DNA of 64,000 nt from Isoperla grammatica (lineage: Eukaryota > Arthropoda > Insecta > Plecoptera > Perlodidae): NCBI GenBank assembly GCA_945910005.1, contig OX246741.1:50168448-50232447 (forward strand), read 5' to 3'. The notes below the pieces were generated by a model, which did not search any database, was not told the origin of the DNA, and saw nothing but the letters and a program-made list of their open reading frames with translations. This document shows, piece by piece, positions 1 to 9,811 of this stretch (positions are counted from its first letter, which is position 1; each line of letters starts with the position of its first letter). The translations under genes and the position numbers were made by a program.

Positions 1-84
1 ATGCAACCATCGCACTGTTCAAAATAATTCTACTAACTTACTCCCAATCCACTGAAGAACTATTATTAGTGCAGCGATTGTAAG

Positions 85-370
85 TTGGTACCACACACAT
101 TTCTTGACACCGGAACTAGGGACGTCATTGGGTCCGAAGGTTTGAACCGGTTCCTCCACTTCGGAACCGGTTCGGAAGCGGTTTTGTGCCACACACATTT
201 CTTGACATCGGAAGTAGATATATTACCGGTTCCTTCACTTCGGTACCGGTCGGAACAGTTTCGTAACCGGTTCGGAACCGTTTTTTGTGTCATACACATT
301 TCTTGACATCAGAGCTAGTGATGTCACCGGTTTCTCTACTTCGGAACCGGTTCGTAACATGTTTTTAGGG
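85..370. repeat. Tandem repeat, about 100-bp unit, three degenerate copies
   Basis: The phrase ACACATTTCTTGACA recurs at about 93, 193 and 293. Each time it is followed by a CCGGTTC-rich stretch with the palindrome-like GAACCGGTTC. The short reading frames crossing it on both strands only reflect the repeat. Similar ACCGGAACC-type sequence recurs near 1018-1080 and inside the element at 32238. Confidence 0.75.
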
Positions 371-520
371 CATATTTTTTGTTAAACATATACTCATTAA
401 CAACTTCTATTCAGCAGAACAAAAATGTATTCAGGAAACAATCTTTGAACAGTGTCTCGTGACCCTTCAAATAGGCTCGATGTAAAACGCATATACCTGA
501 TAATAGAAAACTATGTACCT

Positions 521-921
521 TTACTTTACTTTACTTTACTGTAATTAAGAACAGTGTAGGGCACAATGCCCTCTTTAGCCTGATGAGGGATGATTGATGA
601 ATAATAATAAGGAAGGGAGGAGGGGAAGCCTGGTACCGGCACGTAGCTTACTCCTGTCGAAAAGTACCAAAGGGACCATCAGCTTTACATCCCATCCGAA
701 GGGACGGGTTAACTTTGACCAGTCATATAGGTTCCTCCACTAACCTGGACTGCCGAGCAGTTGACGAGAAGAACGAAGCTGTCCAAGCTATTCTAACCAA
801 CGGTAGCTTATAGTGTTTCAGAGGAGATTGGTCACCCATCCACCTGCTGACCTAGCCCGAGGTTGCTAAACTTCGGTGTTCGTATGGGAACCGTCTAAGC
901 GACCGCGGCTAAACCTTTGGC
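521..921 (-). mobile_element. 5S rRNA-derived SINE, copy A (SINE3-like), full length
   Basis: Read on the minus strand, the element starts with a 5S rRNA-like head of about 115 bp (GCCAAAGGTTTAGCC, then CACCGAAG, CAACCTCGGGCTAGG and GGATGGGTGACC). These match the 5S internal promoter segments (A box, intermediate element, C box). A body of about 280 bp follows, ending CCTTAATTACA-like and then a short tandem tail seen on plus as repeats of TTTAC. Compared with the other copies it has a small deletion around 781-795. Four more copies lie at 23514, 25462, 27137 and 28078. The assignment rests on the clear 5S match and inter-copy similarity. No target duplication was found for this copy. Confidence 0.85.
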
Positions 922-1183
922 TAATTGTGTAAACATAATAGAGGGGCATAGACCCTAATGTCAGATCCCTAGTGGTACATGAGTGCTTCTTGGAAGCGAC
1001 TGTAAGGCCATGTGCGGAACCGGGTTGATAAATCGGAACCGGTTTCCGGGTTCCCAATGTCATCAGTAATCGGAACCCATTCTGAATTGTTGTTCTGTTC
1101 CTCAAAAGTTTGGCTAACATGTTTGTGGCTAAAATGACTGACGAATCGACTTTTTTCGACTCCCACAAGGTTGATTATTAAAT

Positions 1184-1530
1184 GAGTGTTTTTGAGCGTT
1201 TCAGCCTCCAATGAGCACAGTTCCATCATTTTGTAAGATTTCGATAAAAACTGAACAAGTTTGCACGTTCCGTAGGAAACAAGAAATTGAAACTTAGGAT
1301 TTGGCTGGTATTCGTGGAGATTCCAACCAAAATGCGTAAAAGGAGTGTTTTTGAGCGTTTCAGCCTGAATAAGCACAATTCGATCATGTTGTAAGATTTC
1401 GAAAAAAACTGAACACGTTTCCACGTTCCGTAGGAAACAAGAAATTGAAACTTATGAGTTGGCTGGTATTCGTGGAGATTCCAACAAAAATTCATAAAAT
1501 TAGTGTTTATGAGCGATTCAGACCCCATTA
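1184..1530. repeat. Tandem duplication, 159-bp unit, two copies plus a partial third
   Basis: GAGTGTTTTTGAGCG starts at 1184 and again at 1343. Both are followed by TTTCAGCC, a degenerate region, then GTTCCGTAGGAAACAAGAAA and GGTATTCGTGGAGATTCC. A third start (TAGTGTTTATGAGCG) appears near 1500. The minus-strand reading frames across it are not supported as genes. Confidence 0.8.
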
Positions 1531-2290
1531 AACATTTTAGCCCTTCAATCTCCCCCCCCCCCCCCCTTCCCCTAAAAACGTCCCCACTCCCCATAACACG
1601 CATCCTTCTCCTCGCTCAAGGTAAGTATCGCAGGCGTTACTAAAAGCCGGTGGCCAAGCGCATCATTAGCATTTAGTATGAGGCGGTACTGCTGGGACTA
1701 ACTGAACGTAAATCAATATTAGACTATAGGAAATTAGGCAGTCATTACAATAAACATACTATTATTACACTCTGTGCTAGCTAACACAAACGGGTCGGTG
1801 TACGTTGTCCAAATGTACGAACAATGTTTACATTATCATGCGAACATGATCGAATGATGCTGGGAAACAATTAATTTACGTTCGACGAAAAAAACATGGC
1901 CTTCTGGTAGTCCAATATTAATTAAAATCTGATAACCGTGAGCGTAATACGGGTATATGCTGTAAGAGAACAAATAAAAACTATATTTGATTGTAATGTT
2001 GCTTTTAATTAGCAATTTACAGAATGTAATCAATGATGTTATTGAGAATTATTTGTGTTAATGTACGATGTCTAATGGCGAAACAATTCTCCTCATATTC
2101 ATGTTTATGAATTGATAATATAGTAAAATACATTTTTAATGGTAATAGCATCTTGGAATGTGTGTTCTTAAATAACAATGCGTATAGGATTTAATTCTTG
2201 CCCGTACACGTCTTTACAATCCAACCAATTCTCGGGAGGTATTCGCTTAGTTGTGTCCACTCGTATAGGTATAAAAGTATAGCAACTGCA
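1531..2290. other. No gene seen; AT-rich unique DNA with a C homopolymer
   Basis: There is a run of about 16 C at 1551-1567, then AT-rich sequence. I see no coding region, RNA gene or clear element. Confidence 0.5.
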
Positions 2291-2295
2291 TCCAG

Positions 2296-2442
2296 GCGAA
2301 GACGAAGACGAAGACGAAGACGAAGACGAAGACGAAGACGAAGACGAAGACGAAGACGAAGACGAAGACGAAGACGAAGACGAAGACGAAGACGAAGACG
2401 AAGACGAAGACGAAGACGAAGACGAAGACGAAGGCGAAGATT
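2296..2442. repeat. Hexanucleotide microsatellite (GAAGAC)n
   Basis: About 24 near-perfect copies of GAAGAC run head to tail. One strand is five-sixths purine. The frames crossing it would read as a poly-arginine or Phe-Val repeat and are not genes. Confidence 0.95.
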
Positions 2443-3814
2443 TTATCTAGTCTTAAGGCTAATCTCAACCCACCCTGCAGAAAAGATTTCTGTCGGTTAA
2501 CATTGCTTTAAAACGCCTCAAAATTGTTTAAAAGAAAAAAAAATATGTCATACTAAAGAATATTTAATATTTAATGCAATGTTTTATATAAATGATTTTG
2601 TTCAAAAAAATATAAACGTTCTTTAAATTACACATTTTAAATTGTGTGCTTCACGAAGTTTCCTTACAATGACACAAACGTTTTTAAGACAAGAAAAACT
2701 TGCCAACATTGACACAATTATCGAAGAGTTAGGAAAATAGAATTATATTTTTATTCAACGATGGGAATTGAAGGACATTTTCTCCGTCGGGAATTAAGCC
2801 AGTTAACCCAGTGAATTAATTAAAATACGCGACCGCTATAAACTAAGGACTCTTCATTTAATAAAACCGCACATTTTAAAACGCACCGTTTCCATCGCAT
2901 CTTTCATCTCATCCGAGCCAGAAATGTGTGGTTTAGTAAATGAAGTTACCTTTCGGTCAACGTTATTTTGTTACTTTACGAACCTGTCGGAATACTTCAA
3001 TAAAACGAGTATTTATGTTGCAGAATCGGCTTTCATTACCAAGAATAAAACAAGTCTTGTCATGGCCAGAGATTGCTAGTTGTAAGGGTGATGAATGGGA
3101 GCAGAATATTGAATATTCCAGAATATTTGAACATTATCGTATGTTCACCCACTCTCGATTAGTCAAGTTGCAACAATTTGGGACGTAAAACCCAAATATC
3201 TATATTTAACTTATGAAAATATCATGCATTTAGTCTTTTAGGAAGCTCAAAAAAAAAATCTTTGAAATTTGCAGTTGAAAAATACAAAAAACTAATAAGT
3301 TAGCAAAATTGTCTTTCTTTTGTTAATGCACTTTATAACGGGGGGGGGGGGGGGAAACCCCCACTAAGGCGATTTTCTTTAAATACACATTATTCGCATT
3401 GTTTTAAATGTCTTAGACCAAGATAAGATGATTTGCTGAACGAGATAATTTAACCAGTTTTTTAAGCAAATCATTGAATTTATTGCACTGATAGTATAAA
3501 TTTAACTTTATTAGAGGTATGTTGGCATTGTTGTATAATTATTTTCTTCTATAAGTTAATGCAACAAATGTTGATATTAATAAACTTAGATATTTTGCAG
3601 GGGGGTGCTCCATCCCTCCCTGGATACGCCACTGACTGCAATCGTTCACCCCCGGGAGTACAACTGTTTGGTGATCTCTCTTACTTTAGCCGTAAACCTC
3701 CCCTCAGACGGGGCTGAGCTACTTCCAAGCATTCCGCCATTGTTCCGTGAGAGAACAAGGAAAACTTTTCAGTACATGGTTCTACCCATGTTCAATAATA
3801 ATAACAACTCCGGA
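2443..3814. other. No gene seen; AT-rich DNA, G homopolymer, solitary hAT-like end
   Basis: There is a G run of 16-17 bases at about 3341-3357. At about 3601-3640 GGGGGGTGCTCCATCCCTCC is followed by CTGGATACGCCACTGA. That resembles the 3' terminus of the hAT-type MITE at 22527-22805 (TGGATACGCCACTT), but I could not find the partner terminus. The rest is unassigned. Confidence 0.45.
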
Positions 3815-3829
3815 AACTGTAAAGCGCCC

Positions 3830-3863
3830 AGTCGAGTCGCATTCGTTGCCGCGTATGGACGTG
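3830..3863 (+). promoter_or_regulatory. Internal LINE promoter: initiator plus downstream promoter element
   Basis: An initiator-like CCAGTC has its A at 3830. GGACGTG begins exactly 28 bases into the transcript (3857-3863), the position and sequence of the DPE in Drosophila Jockey, Doc, F and I elements. There is no TATA box. The predicted start falls 2 bp inside the independently recognised target duplication, which supports both calls. Confidence 0.75.
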
Positions 3864-4506
3864 TTTACCGCTGGTGCCGGCTAGCATAGCTAGCTACGCA
3901 GTTCCCGCAGTAAGCCAGGCGCTCAGCGCCGTTAAATACTAGGCGTGATTGACACTCTTGTGTAATTACTAGGACAATTAAGTCTGTGCCATAGGCACAT
4001 AACTCATCCACAGTAATAACAAATTTATTATAAAACTTCAGAGATTGGATTTTCCCTTCTTAGAGCAAGGTCGAGGCTGGCTGCGCTTCAACGAAGTGAG
4101 TTTTTATTTTTATTTATTGGTTAACACAGTGTACGACCACCACTGGCTAAAACCATTACCAACACATTGGTTTGCCGGTTCCCCACCTAGCACGTGGGAG
4201 CCGTGTCGAGCATCACCCGCTCGTGGCCTACGTGCAGTCTGGGGGGCGGTTCCCGCCGCGTCATTCTCGCGACGCAATAGCGTGGTTGTACTTGTGTCCT
4301 TATTCCATTCAATCCACCACCGGTATAGTGCATTTCACATCTCCTTCTCCACTTTCCGGCCCAGTGCTCTGCACTGAGGCAGGTAGGGAAAAATTCCCAT
4401 TCTGGTTCTCTGCGACCAAACTCTTACCCCACCCCACGGGTGACCCCCCTCCCCCCATCTACAAGCGATTCATCCCCCAACCCGACGCACTAACTTTCAA
4501 GCTACC

Positions 4507-6372
4507 ATGCTTAGGGGGTCTAACAAGCCACCAAACCCCCTGCCTCCGCCTAGCAACCAGCAGCTAAATGCTCCTCTCGCGCCGACACCCTCCAGCGTCC
4601 GTAAGTCTGAACTGTCACAGACAAACCTCCCAGTTGTCCTCCAGCAATTGCTGGCGTACCATTATGCTCCAACAGAGCCACTCCCTCCTCCATCTTGGAC
4701 GACAATCCCTGTCAGGACCCGACAGCGTCGTGTCGTGTCTTACACTCCCTTGGGACCAGGGCAAGTGGAGACCAAAGCATCATTCAGCTCTCGACCAGCC
4801 CAGTCTGTAGACGAATGCCAACCAAGCACCTCCAAGTCTGCTATGACTGATCGCCCGCCTCCTCTTATTACAACCAATCGATTTGACGCGCTCCGTTCGA
4901 CTACCTCTTCTGGACCCCAAGATTCAATGGATCTCTCGCCCGACAAGACCTCTGACAACGTCATCGCTACGCCCATGGACACTCTACTACCGCCAGGCTC
5001 GCCAAAGCTGTCGCCACCGAGGAAAAAGAGATCTCGTGTGCACTCCATGTCTCCGTCCGATTCCTGCTCTTCTCTGACCTCCGATTCTGAGCACAGTACA
5101 TCATCCGCCCGCTACTCATCCCGATCACTCTCTCCAGTTAGCTCTGTTTACACCGTTGTTAACAGCCCTCGTACCACTGGCCCGCCTCCGAGCAGCCAGA
5201 TCCCTGGATCCCAGGCTCCACCAGTGGCCCCGAACACCACTAAAAAACCTCCACCCATCATACTATATGGAGTACGCACCTACACCGACGTAGTGACGCT
5301 CATCCGCAAAGCCACCAACGGCCACTTTACCATCGCGGGCGCCGGTGAAGCCTTCCGTCTTAAGCCCACAACTCGACAAACTTACGACGAGATTCACGCC
5401 TACCTCATCACCAACGACCTTATGTTCCATACATATCCAACAGAGGAGGTCCGGCAGCAGAAGGTTGTTCTACGAGGTCTCTCTTCAACCGTCCCAACGG
5501 ACGATATCCTAGCCGACCTCACCAACCAAGGCGTGAGGGTCCAGGACGTCCGCCAGTTGATGAGCCGAGGGCATTCGCCCGATGAACGCCGGCCCATGCC
5601 CCTCTTCGTCGTCACGACTAATATCTATGCACCTGGAACGCCGGTGCATACCATAAAATCAGTGTGTTACCACAACATCAGCATCGAGAAATACCGTGGC
5701 CAGTCTGGCCCCCGCCAGTGTTACAACTGCCAGCAGTTTGGCCATTCCTCGGTATTTTGCAACCTCCCGCCCACTTGCTTCAAATGCGCTAAGCACCATC
5801 GCTCCAAGGATTGTTTAAAGACTCCGGATACCCCTGCTACGTGTGTAAACTGCAACCAGGATCATCCCGCCTCGTACAGACGTTGTCCAGCCTACCTTCA
5901 AGCCTGTGAGCCCAAGTCAAACGCCGTGCTATCCGCTGATAAACGTCGCAACCAGAAACAGGTGGTACCCCAACCACTCTCATCACCCACTGTACGCAAC
6001 CTACCGCCAACTCCCTGGTCGACTGCCTTCCCGCCGCTCTCCACCTACGCACAAGTCGCCCAAGGGCAACCCTTCGTCACGCACATGGCCCCGTTTACAG
6101 CAAATAACCCACCAGACCCATACCAACATCCGTCGTGCCCGCCACTCATTCCGCTCTACGCCCAGCCCCCTCAGCCTCCCCCTCCGCGTAAACGCAAGGC
6201 AGCGTCTGAACCCCCCACTCAAACCCAACACAACTACGTGAACGAAAAAACTCCCATACCAATCGTTATCGGATACATTGCTGAAGCCCTATTGGGCTAT
6301 TCACAGGATCCGATGGTAGCCGCACTTGCAGCGCTCCTTCGCAAACTAATCTCCATCCCCCAAAATGGCTAG
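4507..6372 (+). CDS. LINE ORF1, gag-like nucleic-acid-binding protein (PRE_C2HC plus three CCHC knuckles)
   Basis: This 621-residue protein is the structural, RNA-binding gag-like product of a Jockey-clade retrotransposon. Such proteins coat the element RNA and help bring it to chromatin. The first 250 residues are Pro/Ser-rich and probably disordered, with a basic cluster PRKKRSR at 171-177 that could be a nuclear localisation signal. Residues about 249-395 (PPIILYGV to VCYHNISIEKYRG) resemble the RRM-like/PRE_C2HC region. Three zinc knuckles follow: C405-C418 (CX2CX4HX4C), C424-C436 (CX2CX3HX4C) and C446-C460 (CX2CX3HX6C). The tail is Pro-rich. ACCATGC gives a usable start at 4507, and no in-frame stop or shift is seen. 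The stop codon overlaps the ORF2 start. Confidence 0.9.
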   Translation: MLRGSNKPPNPLPPPSNQQLNAPLAPTPSSVRKSELSQTNLPVVLQQLLAYHYAPTEPLPPPSWTTIPVRTRQRRVVSYTPLGPGQVETKASFSSRPAQSVDECQPSTSKSAMTDRPPPLITTNRFDALRSTTSSGPQDSMDLSPDKTSDNVIATPMDTLLPPGSPKLSPPRKKRSRVHSMSPSDSCSSLTSDSEHSTSSARYSSRSLSPVSSVYTVVNSPRTTGPPPSSQIPGSQAPPVAPNTTKKPPPIILYGVRTYTDVVTLIRKATNGHFTIAGAGEAFRLKPTTRQTYDEIHAYLITNDLMFHTYPTEEVRQQKVVLRGLSSTVPTDDILADLTNQGVRVQDVRQLMSRGHSPDERRPMPLFVVTTNIYAPGTPVHTIKSVCYHNISIEKYRGQSGPRQCYNCQQFGHSSVFCNLPPTCFKCAKHHRSKDCLKTPDTPATCVNCNQDHPASYRRCPAYLQACEPKSNAVLSADKRRNQKQVVPQPLSSPTVRNLPPTPWSTAFPPLSTYAQVAQGQPFVTHMAPFTANNPPDPYQHPSCPPLIPLYAQPPQPPPPRKRKAASEPPTQTQHNYVNEKTPIPIVIGYIAEALLGYSQDPMVAALAALLRKLISIPQNG

Positions 6373-6466
6373 ATCTCAAGCTCGCATCATAGCCTGGAAC
6401 GCCAACGGCGCCATCCGAACTGCACCAAATCAGTTTTCTTCTCGTTTTCCCACTGACTTCATGTAG
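6365..6466 (+). pseudogene. LINE ORF2 stub: first residues of an AP-like endonuclease, then truncated
   Basis: The ATG at 6365 overlaps the ORF1 stop (ATGGCTAG) by 8 bp, a usual ORF1/ORF2 arrangement in Jockey elements. The first 17 residues, MARSQARIIAWNANGAI, match the opening of the endonuclease/exonuclease/phosphatase domain (the I-x-x-WN-x-NG motif). The reading then becomes unrelated and stops at 6464-6466, so the deletion junction lies near 6420-6435. Nothing resembling the rest of the endonuclease, the reverse transcriptase or the C-terminal knuckle is present downstream. Confidence 0.8.
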
Positions 6467-6650
6467 CAGGTTCTACCCCCATTCATTCCCACACTAATTC
6501 TTACTATCACCCCAGCCCTCGGGCTTATGCGTTTTTACTTCTGTTTCCTTCATCATCTGCTCTAGAGGGCCCAGCCCGGGAGAGCGCTCCAGCAAAGTTT
6601 AATGTTGAACTATTGCATCTAGTAAGAGAAGAGAGAGAACTGTAAAGCGC

Positions 6651-7784
6651 TTTACATTGATTGGTAAATGGGCTCATGTTACTACGGGTGGGTTCCGTAA
6701 CTTGTTGAAAATGCTTTGCCCCTGGCATTCTCCAGCACGTTAAAGCATCTATAAGCACGATACTTACGCAACACCTTAAACATTGGCATGTCTGTTAAGG
6801 CCAATTAGGCGCAAGGTCGTTTTGCCACGCCCACTTCATTAGGTGTCAAACTGTGTAGTAAAATTGAAAAGATTGATGGTGGCGTAAATCAAATCAATTA
6901 AATATACTAGGCTCTAACACATGGGAAAACATATGATTTTGGCGCCATTTTACACTTTGGTTAGGCCCAGGGTTAGGTCCGTCTATAGAGCGTTTTTAAA
7001 ATGCCGCCAAAAACCACCACTTGTTGGAAATGCTCAAGTGAAAACCTCGGGCTTATTTAACGTGTTGCATATGCTCAGGAATCACGTTACGGAACGCTGG
7101 GTGAAGCACATTCAATAATCAATAGGTTTCGGTACGGGCCAAGCACGCTTTTAGCACATTCAACAGCTTTCAGAACGTACCCTACATAACGCTAGTGCAA
7201 ATCTGTAGAAGCAAATCCGTAGAGAAACATACGTCTGTATATTATGTACTCTAATGATGAACACAAACGGTAAGAGAGAAATAATGTTGCCTAGCAAATT
7301 CTTTATTTAAGCTTTTTGACGGTATGACATTAATTTTATAAAAATTACAAAACATCTGTGCACAAGACAAGGAGAAAACCCAATAAAAGTAGGACGGCGT
7401 CATTGAAATTGAACACCAGCAATTTATTGCAAAAATAAGAAAAATATTTCTTCTTTTGTCAAAATACATACTCAGTAACAAGAAACTATAAGTAAGTGTG
7501 GAGCATTAGACCATTTAGTATATGCCTCGTTGCTATAAAGCCTCTAAGCTACCGTTTACAAAAACACCATTACCATACACAGAGATTTCCCAAAAATGAA
7601 ACAAACAGTCCGAACTGGGAATCGAACCTTAGACGTTCTATACAACTTTTTTTTAAATTATTATTTGTTGATTATTATTTGTAGATTATTTGTTGATACG
7701 TTATACATGAGGTTGGACTTAGCTTAAAACCCGTATAATCTTATATAATATATATATCATAATCACACGGCCGGGCCGCGGATA
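6651..7784. other. No gene seen; possible tRNA-like B box on minus strand near 7595-7640
   Basis: Most is unassigned AT-rich DNA. On the minus strand around 7595-7640, GGTTCGATTCCCAGTTCGG looks like a tRNA T-arm/B box. It is followed by a tail-like AT-rich stretch, so an old tRNA-derived SINE fragment is possible. I could not build a full tRNA there. Confidence 0.3.
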
Positions 7785-8424
7785 TGTATACATTATTACA
7801 TTACATTACATCACACATTATATCACATACTTTTTACATTACACTACATTTCATTACAATACACTACACTACACTTCACTTCACTACATTACATTACATT
7901 ACATTACATACCATTACATTACATTACATTACATTACATTACATTACATTACATTACATTACATTACATTACATTACATTACATTACATTACATTACATT
8001 ACATTACATTACATTACATTATATTACATACCATTACATTACATTACACTACACTACACTACACTTCACTAAAATGTAATGTAATGAAGTGAAGTGAACT
8101 TCACTTCACTACTTTACATTACATTACATTATTTTACATTTCATTACATTACATTACATACCATTACATTACATTACATTACATTACATTACATTACATT
8201 ACATTACATTACATCACATTACATTACATTACATTACATTACATTACATTACATTACATTACATTACATTACATTACATTACATTACATTACATTACATT
8301 ACATTACATTACATTACATTACACCACACTTCACTTCACTACATAACATTACATTACATTACATTACATTTCATTACATTACATTACATTACATTACATT
8401 ACATTACATTACATTACATTACAT
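7785..8424. repeat. Pentanucleotide array (TTACA)n with a central inversion
   Basis: Over 600 bp are near-perfect TTACA repeats with blocks of the derivative TTCAC/CTACA. In the middle (about 8068-8110) the array switches to TGTAATG on the same strand and then back. It passes through a palindromic joint, GAAGTGAAGTGAACTTCACTTC. The reading frames across it are low-complexity artefacts. Confidence 0.95.
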
Positions 8425-9594
8425 ATCAGGCATGTAGTTCCGCTTGTCGTCCGGATGGCGAACATGCTATATGTCAGCTTCGACACAAAAGCGTTTTCAT
8501 AACTTCCTTTTGTAATACTGCCTTCGTAAATTTGCTTTACGTTTTGTATATTACATCATTATTAGGTTTCCATGATATTATTGTTCGGTTTTATCCTCTT
8601 TCGTTTGTTTTATTACATATATGTGCAATATTGATTTGGTTTTTAGTTACTTTAGTTTGGGGATATGCTTCGCGCAGTGTAAAGCTTCTGCTTCTCCGGC
8701 ATTGTTCGTTGTTCTCAATGGGTTTTCTACCCAGACTCCCCTACGATATGCCAACCTGCCACTGTTCGATAACGTGACACCCAACGTTATCTTCACTCTA
8801 CATGACACCTTATGACACTTTATGACACTTGCATGAGAATAGAGATCTCCTATCGTGAGTTTAACTTCCCCTGTCTGACTGACGTACTTAAAGCAAGTTG
8901 CTAGTTTGTTTCTTAATTAAGTAGCAAAGGTAAGCTGAATTTAGTTTTGTGTGTTCAGTTTTGTACTTGTTATGCTTTTATAATGAAGTTAGAGGCTGCA
9001 CCAGCGGTTTTCGTCTATAGGTAGTATATTTTTTGCTGATATGGAAATAGTAAATTAATTCGATATATGAAGTTACACGCTGTAATTTAACTGTAACTCT
9101 GTAACTGTACGCGACCTAAATTATAAAATGGGAGTAATACCTACAACAACTTCGTTCTGATAATAAATAAATATTAACATTATTATTTAGGCCTACACTT
9201 AAAGTTAAGAAAATTGCTACAGTGCAAATTTAAAACTGGGATCCTTTTAATGATCGAATGTAGCAAAATTTTCAATAATTAAGAACACATTGAATTATCT
9301 TTAAATAAATTATCGATAACGAGAAACATCTCAAACCTACAAATTCTTATTCAAATTTAAACCGTTTGCTGCCATAATGTATACAAATGTTTTTAATAAA
9401 ACTTATGTACAAAAAAAATAGATACAAAATAACAAGAATGTCTGTTAGTTTGTAATGCATCATTGTGTAGCTATTGTCAGTGGCGGTTCGTGATCATTGG
9501 TCGAGGGGGGCACAAGATACTTGTTAATCATATTTCATAACAACGGATTTTCTTCTCTACGGTTTATGTATTGAACCTAATAATGACCCGTTCG
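8425..9594. other. No gene seen; solitary hAT-like 5' end near 9479
   Basis: At about 9479-9515, CAGTGGCGGTTCGTG is followed by GAGGGGGGCACAAG, the style of a hAT 5' terminus. No matching 3' end was found. A short duplication of TATGACACTT lies at 8812-8830. The rest is unassigned. Confidence 0.35.
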
Positions 9595-9811
9595 GTTCAT
9601 TTCATTTTATTTCATTTCATTTCATTTCAGTTCATTTCATTTCATTTCATTTCATTTCATTTCATTTCATTTCATTTCATTTCATTTCATTTCATTTCAT
9701 TAAATTTCATTTCATTTCATTTCATTTCATTTCATTTCATTTCATTTCATTTCATTTCATTTCATTTCATTTCATTTCATTTCATTTCATTTCATTTCAT
9801 TTCATTTCATT
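9595..9811. repeat. Pentanucleotide microsatellite (TTTCA)n
   Basis: About 43 copies of TTTCA run head to tail with three or four point changes (for example TTCAG near 9628 and TTAAA near 9700). The 80-codon frame across it is an artefact. Confidence 0.95.

Larger units (their letters stand above)
3828..6637 (+). mobile_element. Jockey-clade non-LTR retrotransposon, gag-only (ORF2-deleted), complete insertion
   Basis: The insertion is bounded by a 13-bp direct repeat, AACTGTAAAGCGC, at 3815-3827 and 6638-6650, read as the target-site duplication. Inside it are an Inr/DPE promoter at the first bases, a GC-rich 5' UTR of about 680 bp, an intact gag-like ORF1 (4507-6372) and an ORF2 that starts normally but stops after 33 codons. 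A 3' UTR of about 170 bp ends in a GA-rich tail (AGTAAGAGAAGAGAGAG) rather than poly(A). The endonuclease and reverse transcriptase domains are absent. Its GC content is clearly higher than that of its surroundings. Because both ends and the target duplication are present, the internal deletion is not ordinary 5' truncation. It either moved in this form using another element's enzymes or lost the middle after insertion. Confidence 0.85.

Noticed and set aside
2198..2500. 100-codon poly-arginine frame
   Set aside because: Translation of the GAAGAC microsatellite, with no coding context.
3605..3640. Complete hAT element ending near 3640
   Set aside because: Only one terminus and no partner end or duplication could be found.
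4045..4567. Two plus-strand frames (110 and 131 codons) upstream of LINE ORF1
   Set aside because: They lie in the GC-rich 5' UTR of the retrotransposon, overlap each other, and have no recognised domain.
7784..8777. Frames of 102 and 227 codons through the TTACA array
   Set aside because: Low-complexity translations; the non-repetitive tail has no recognisable domain.
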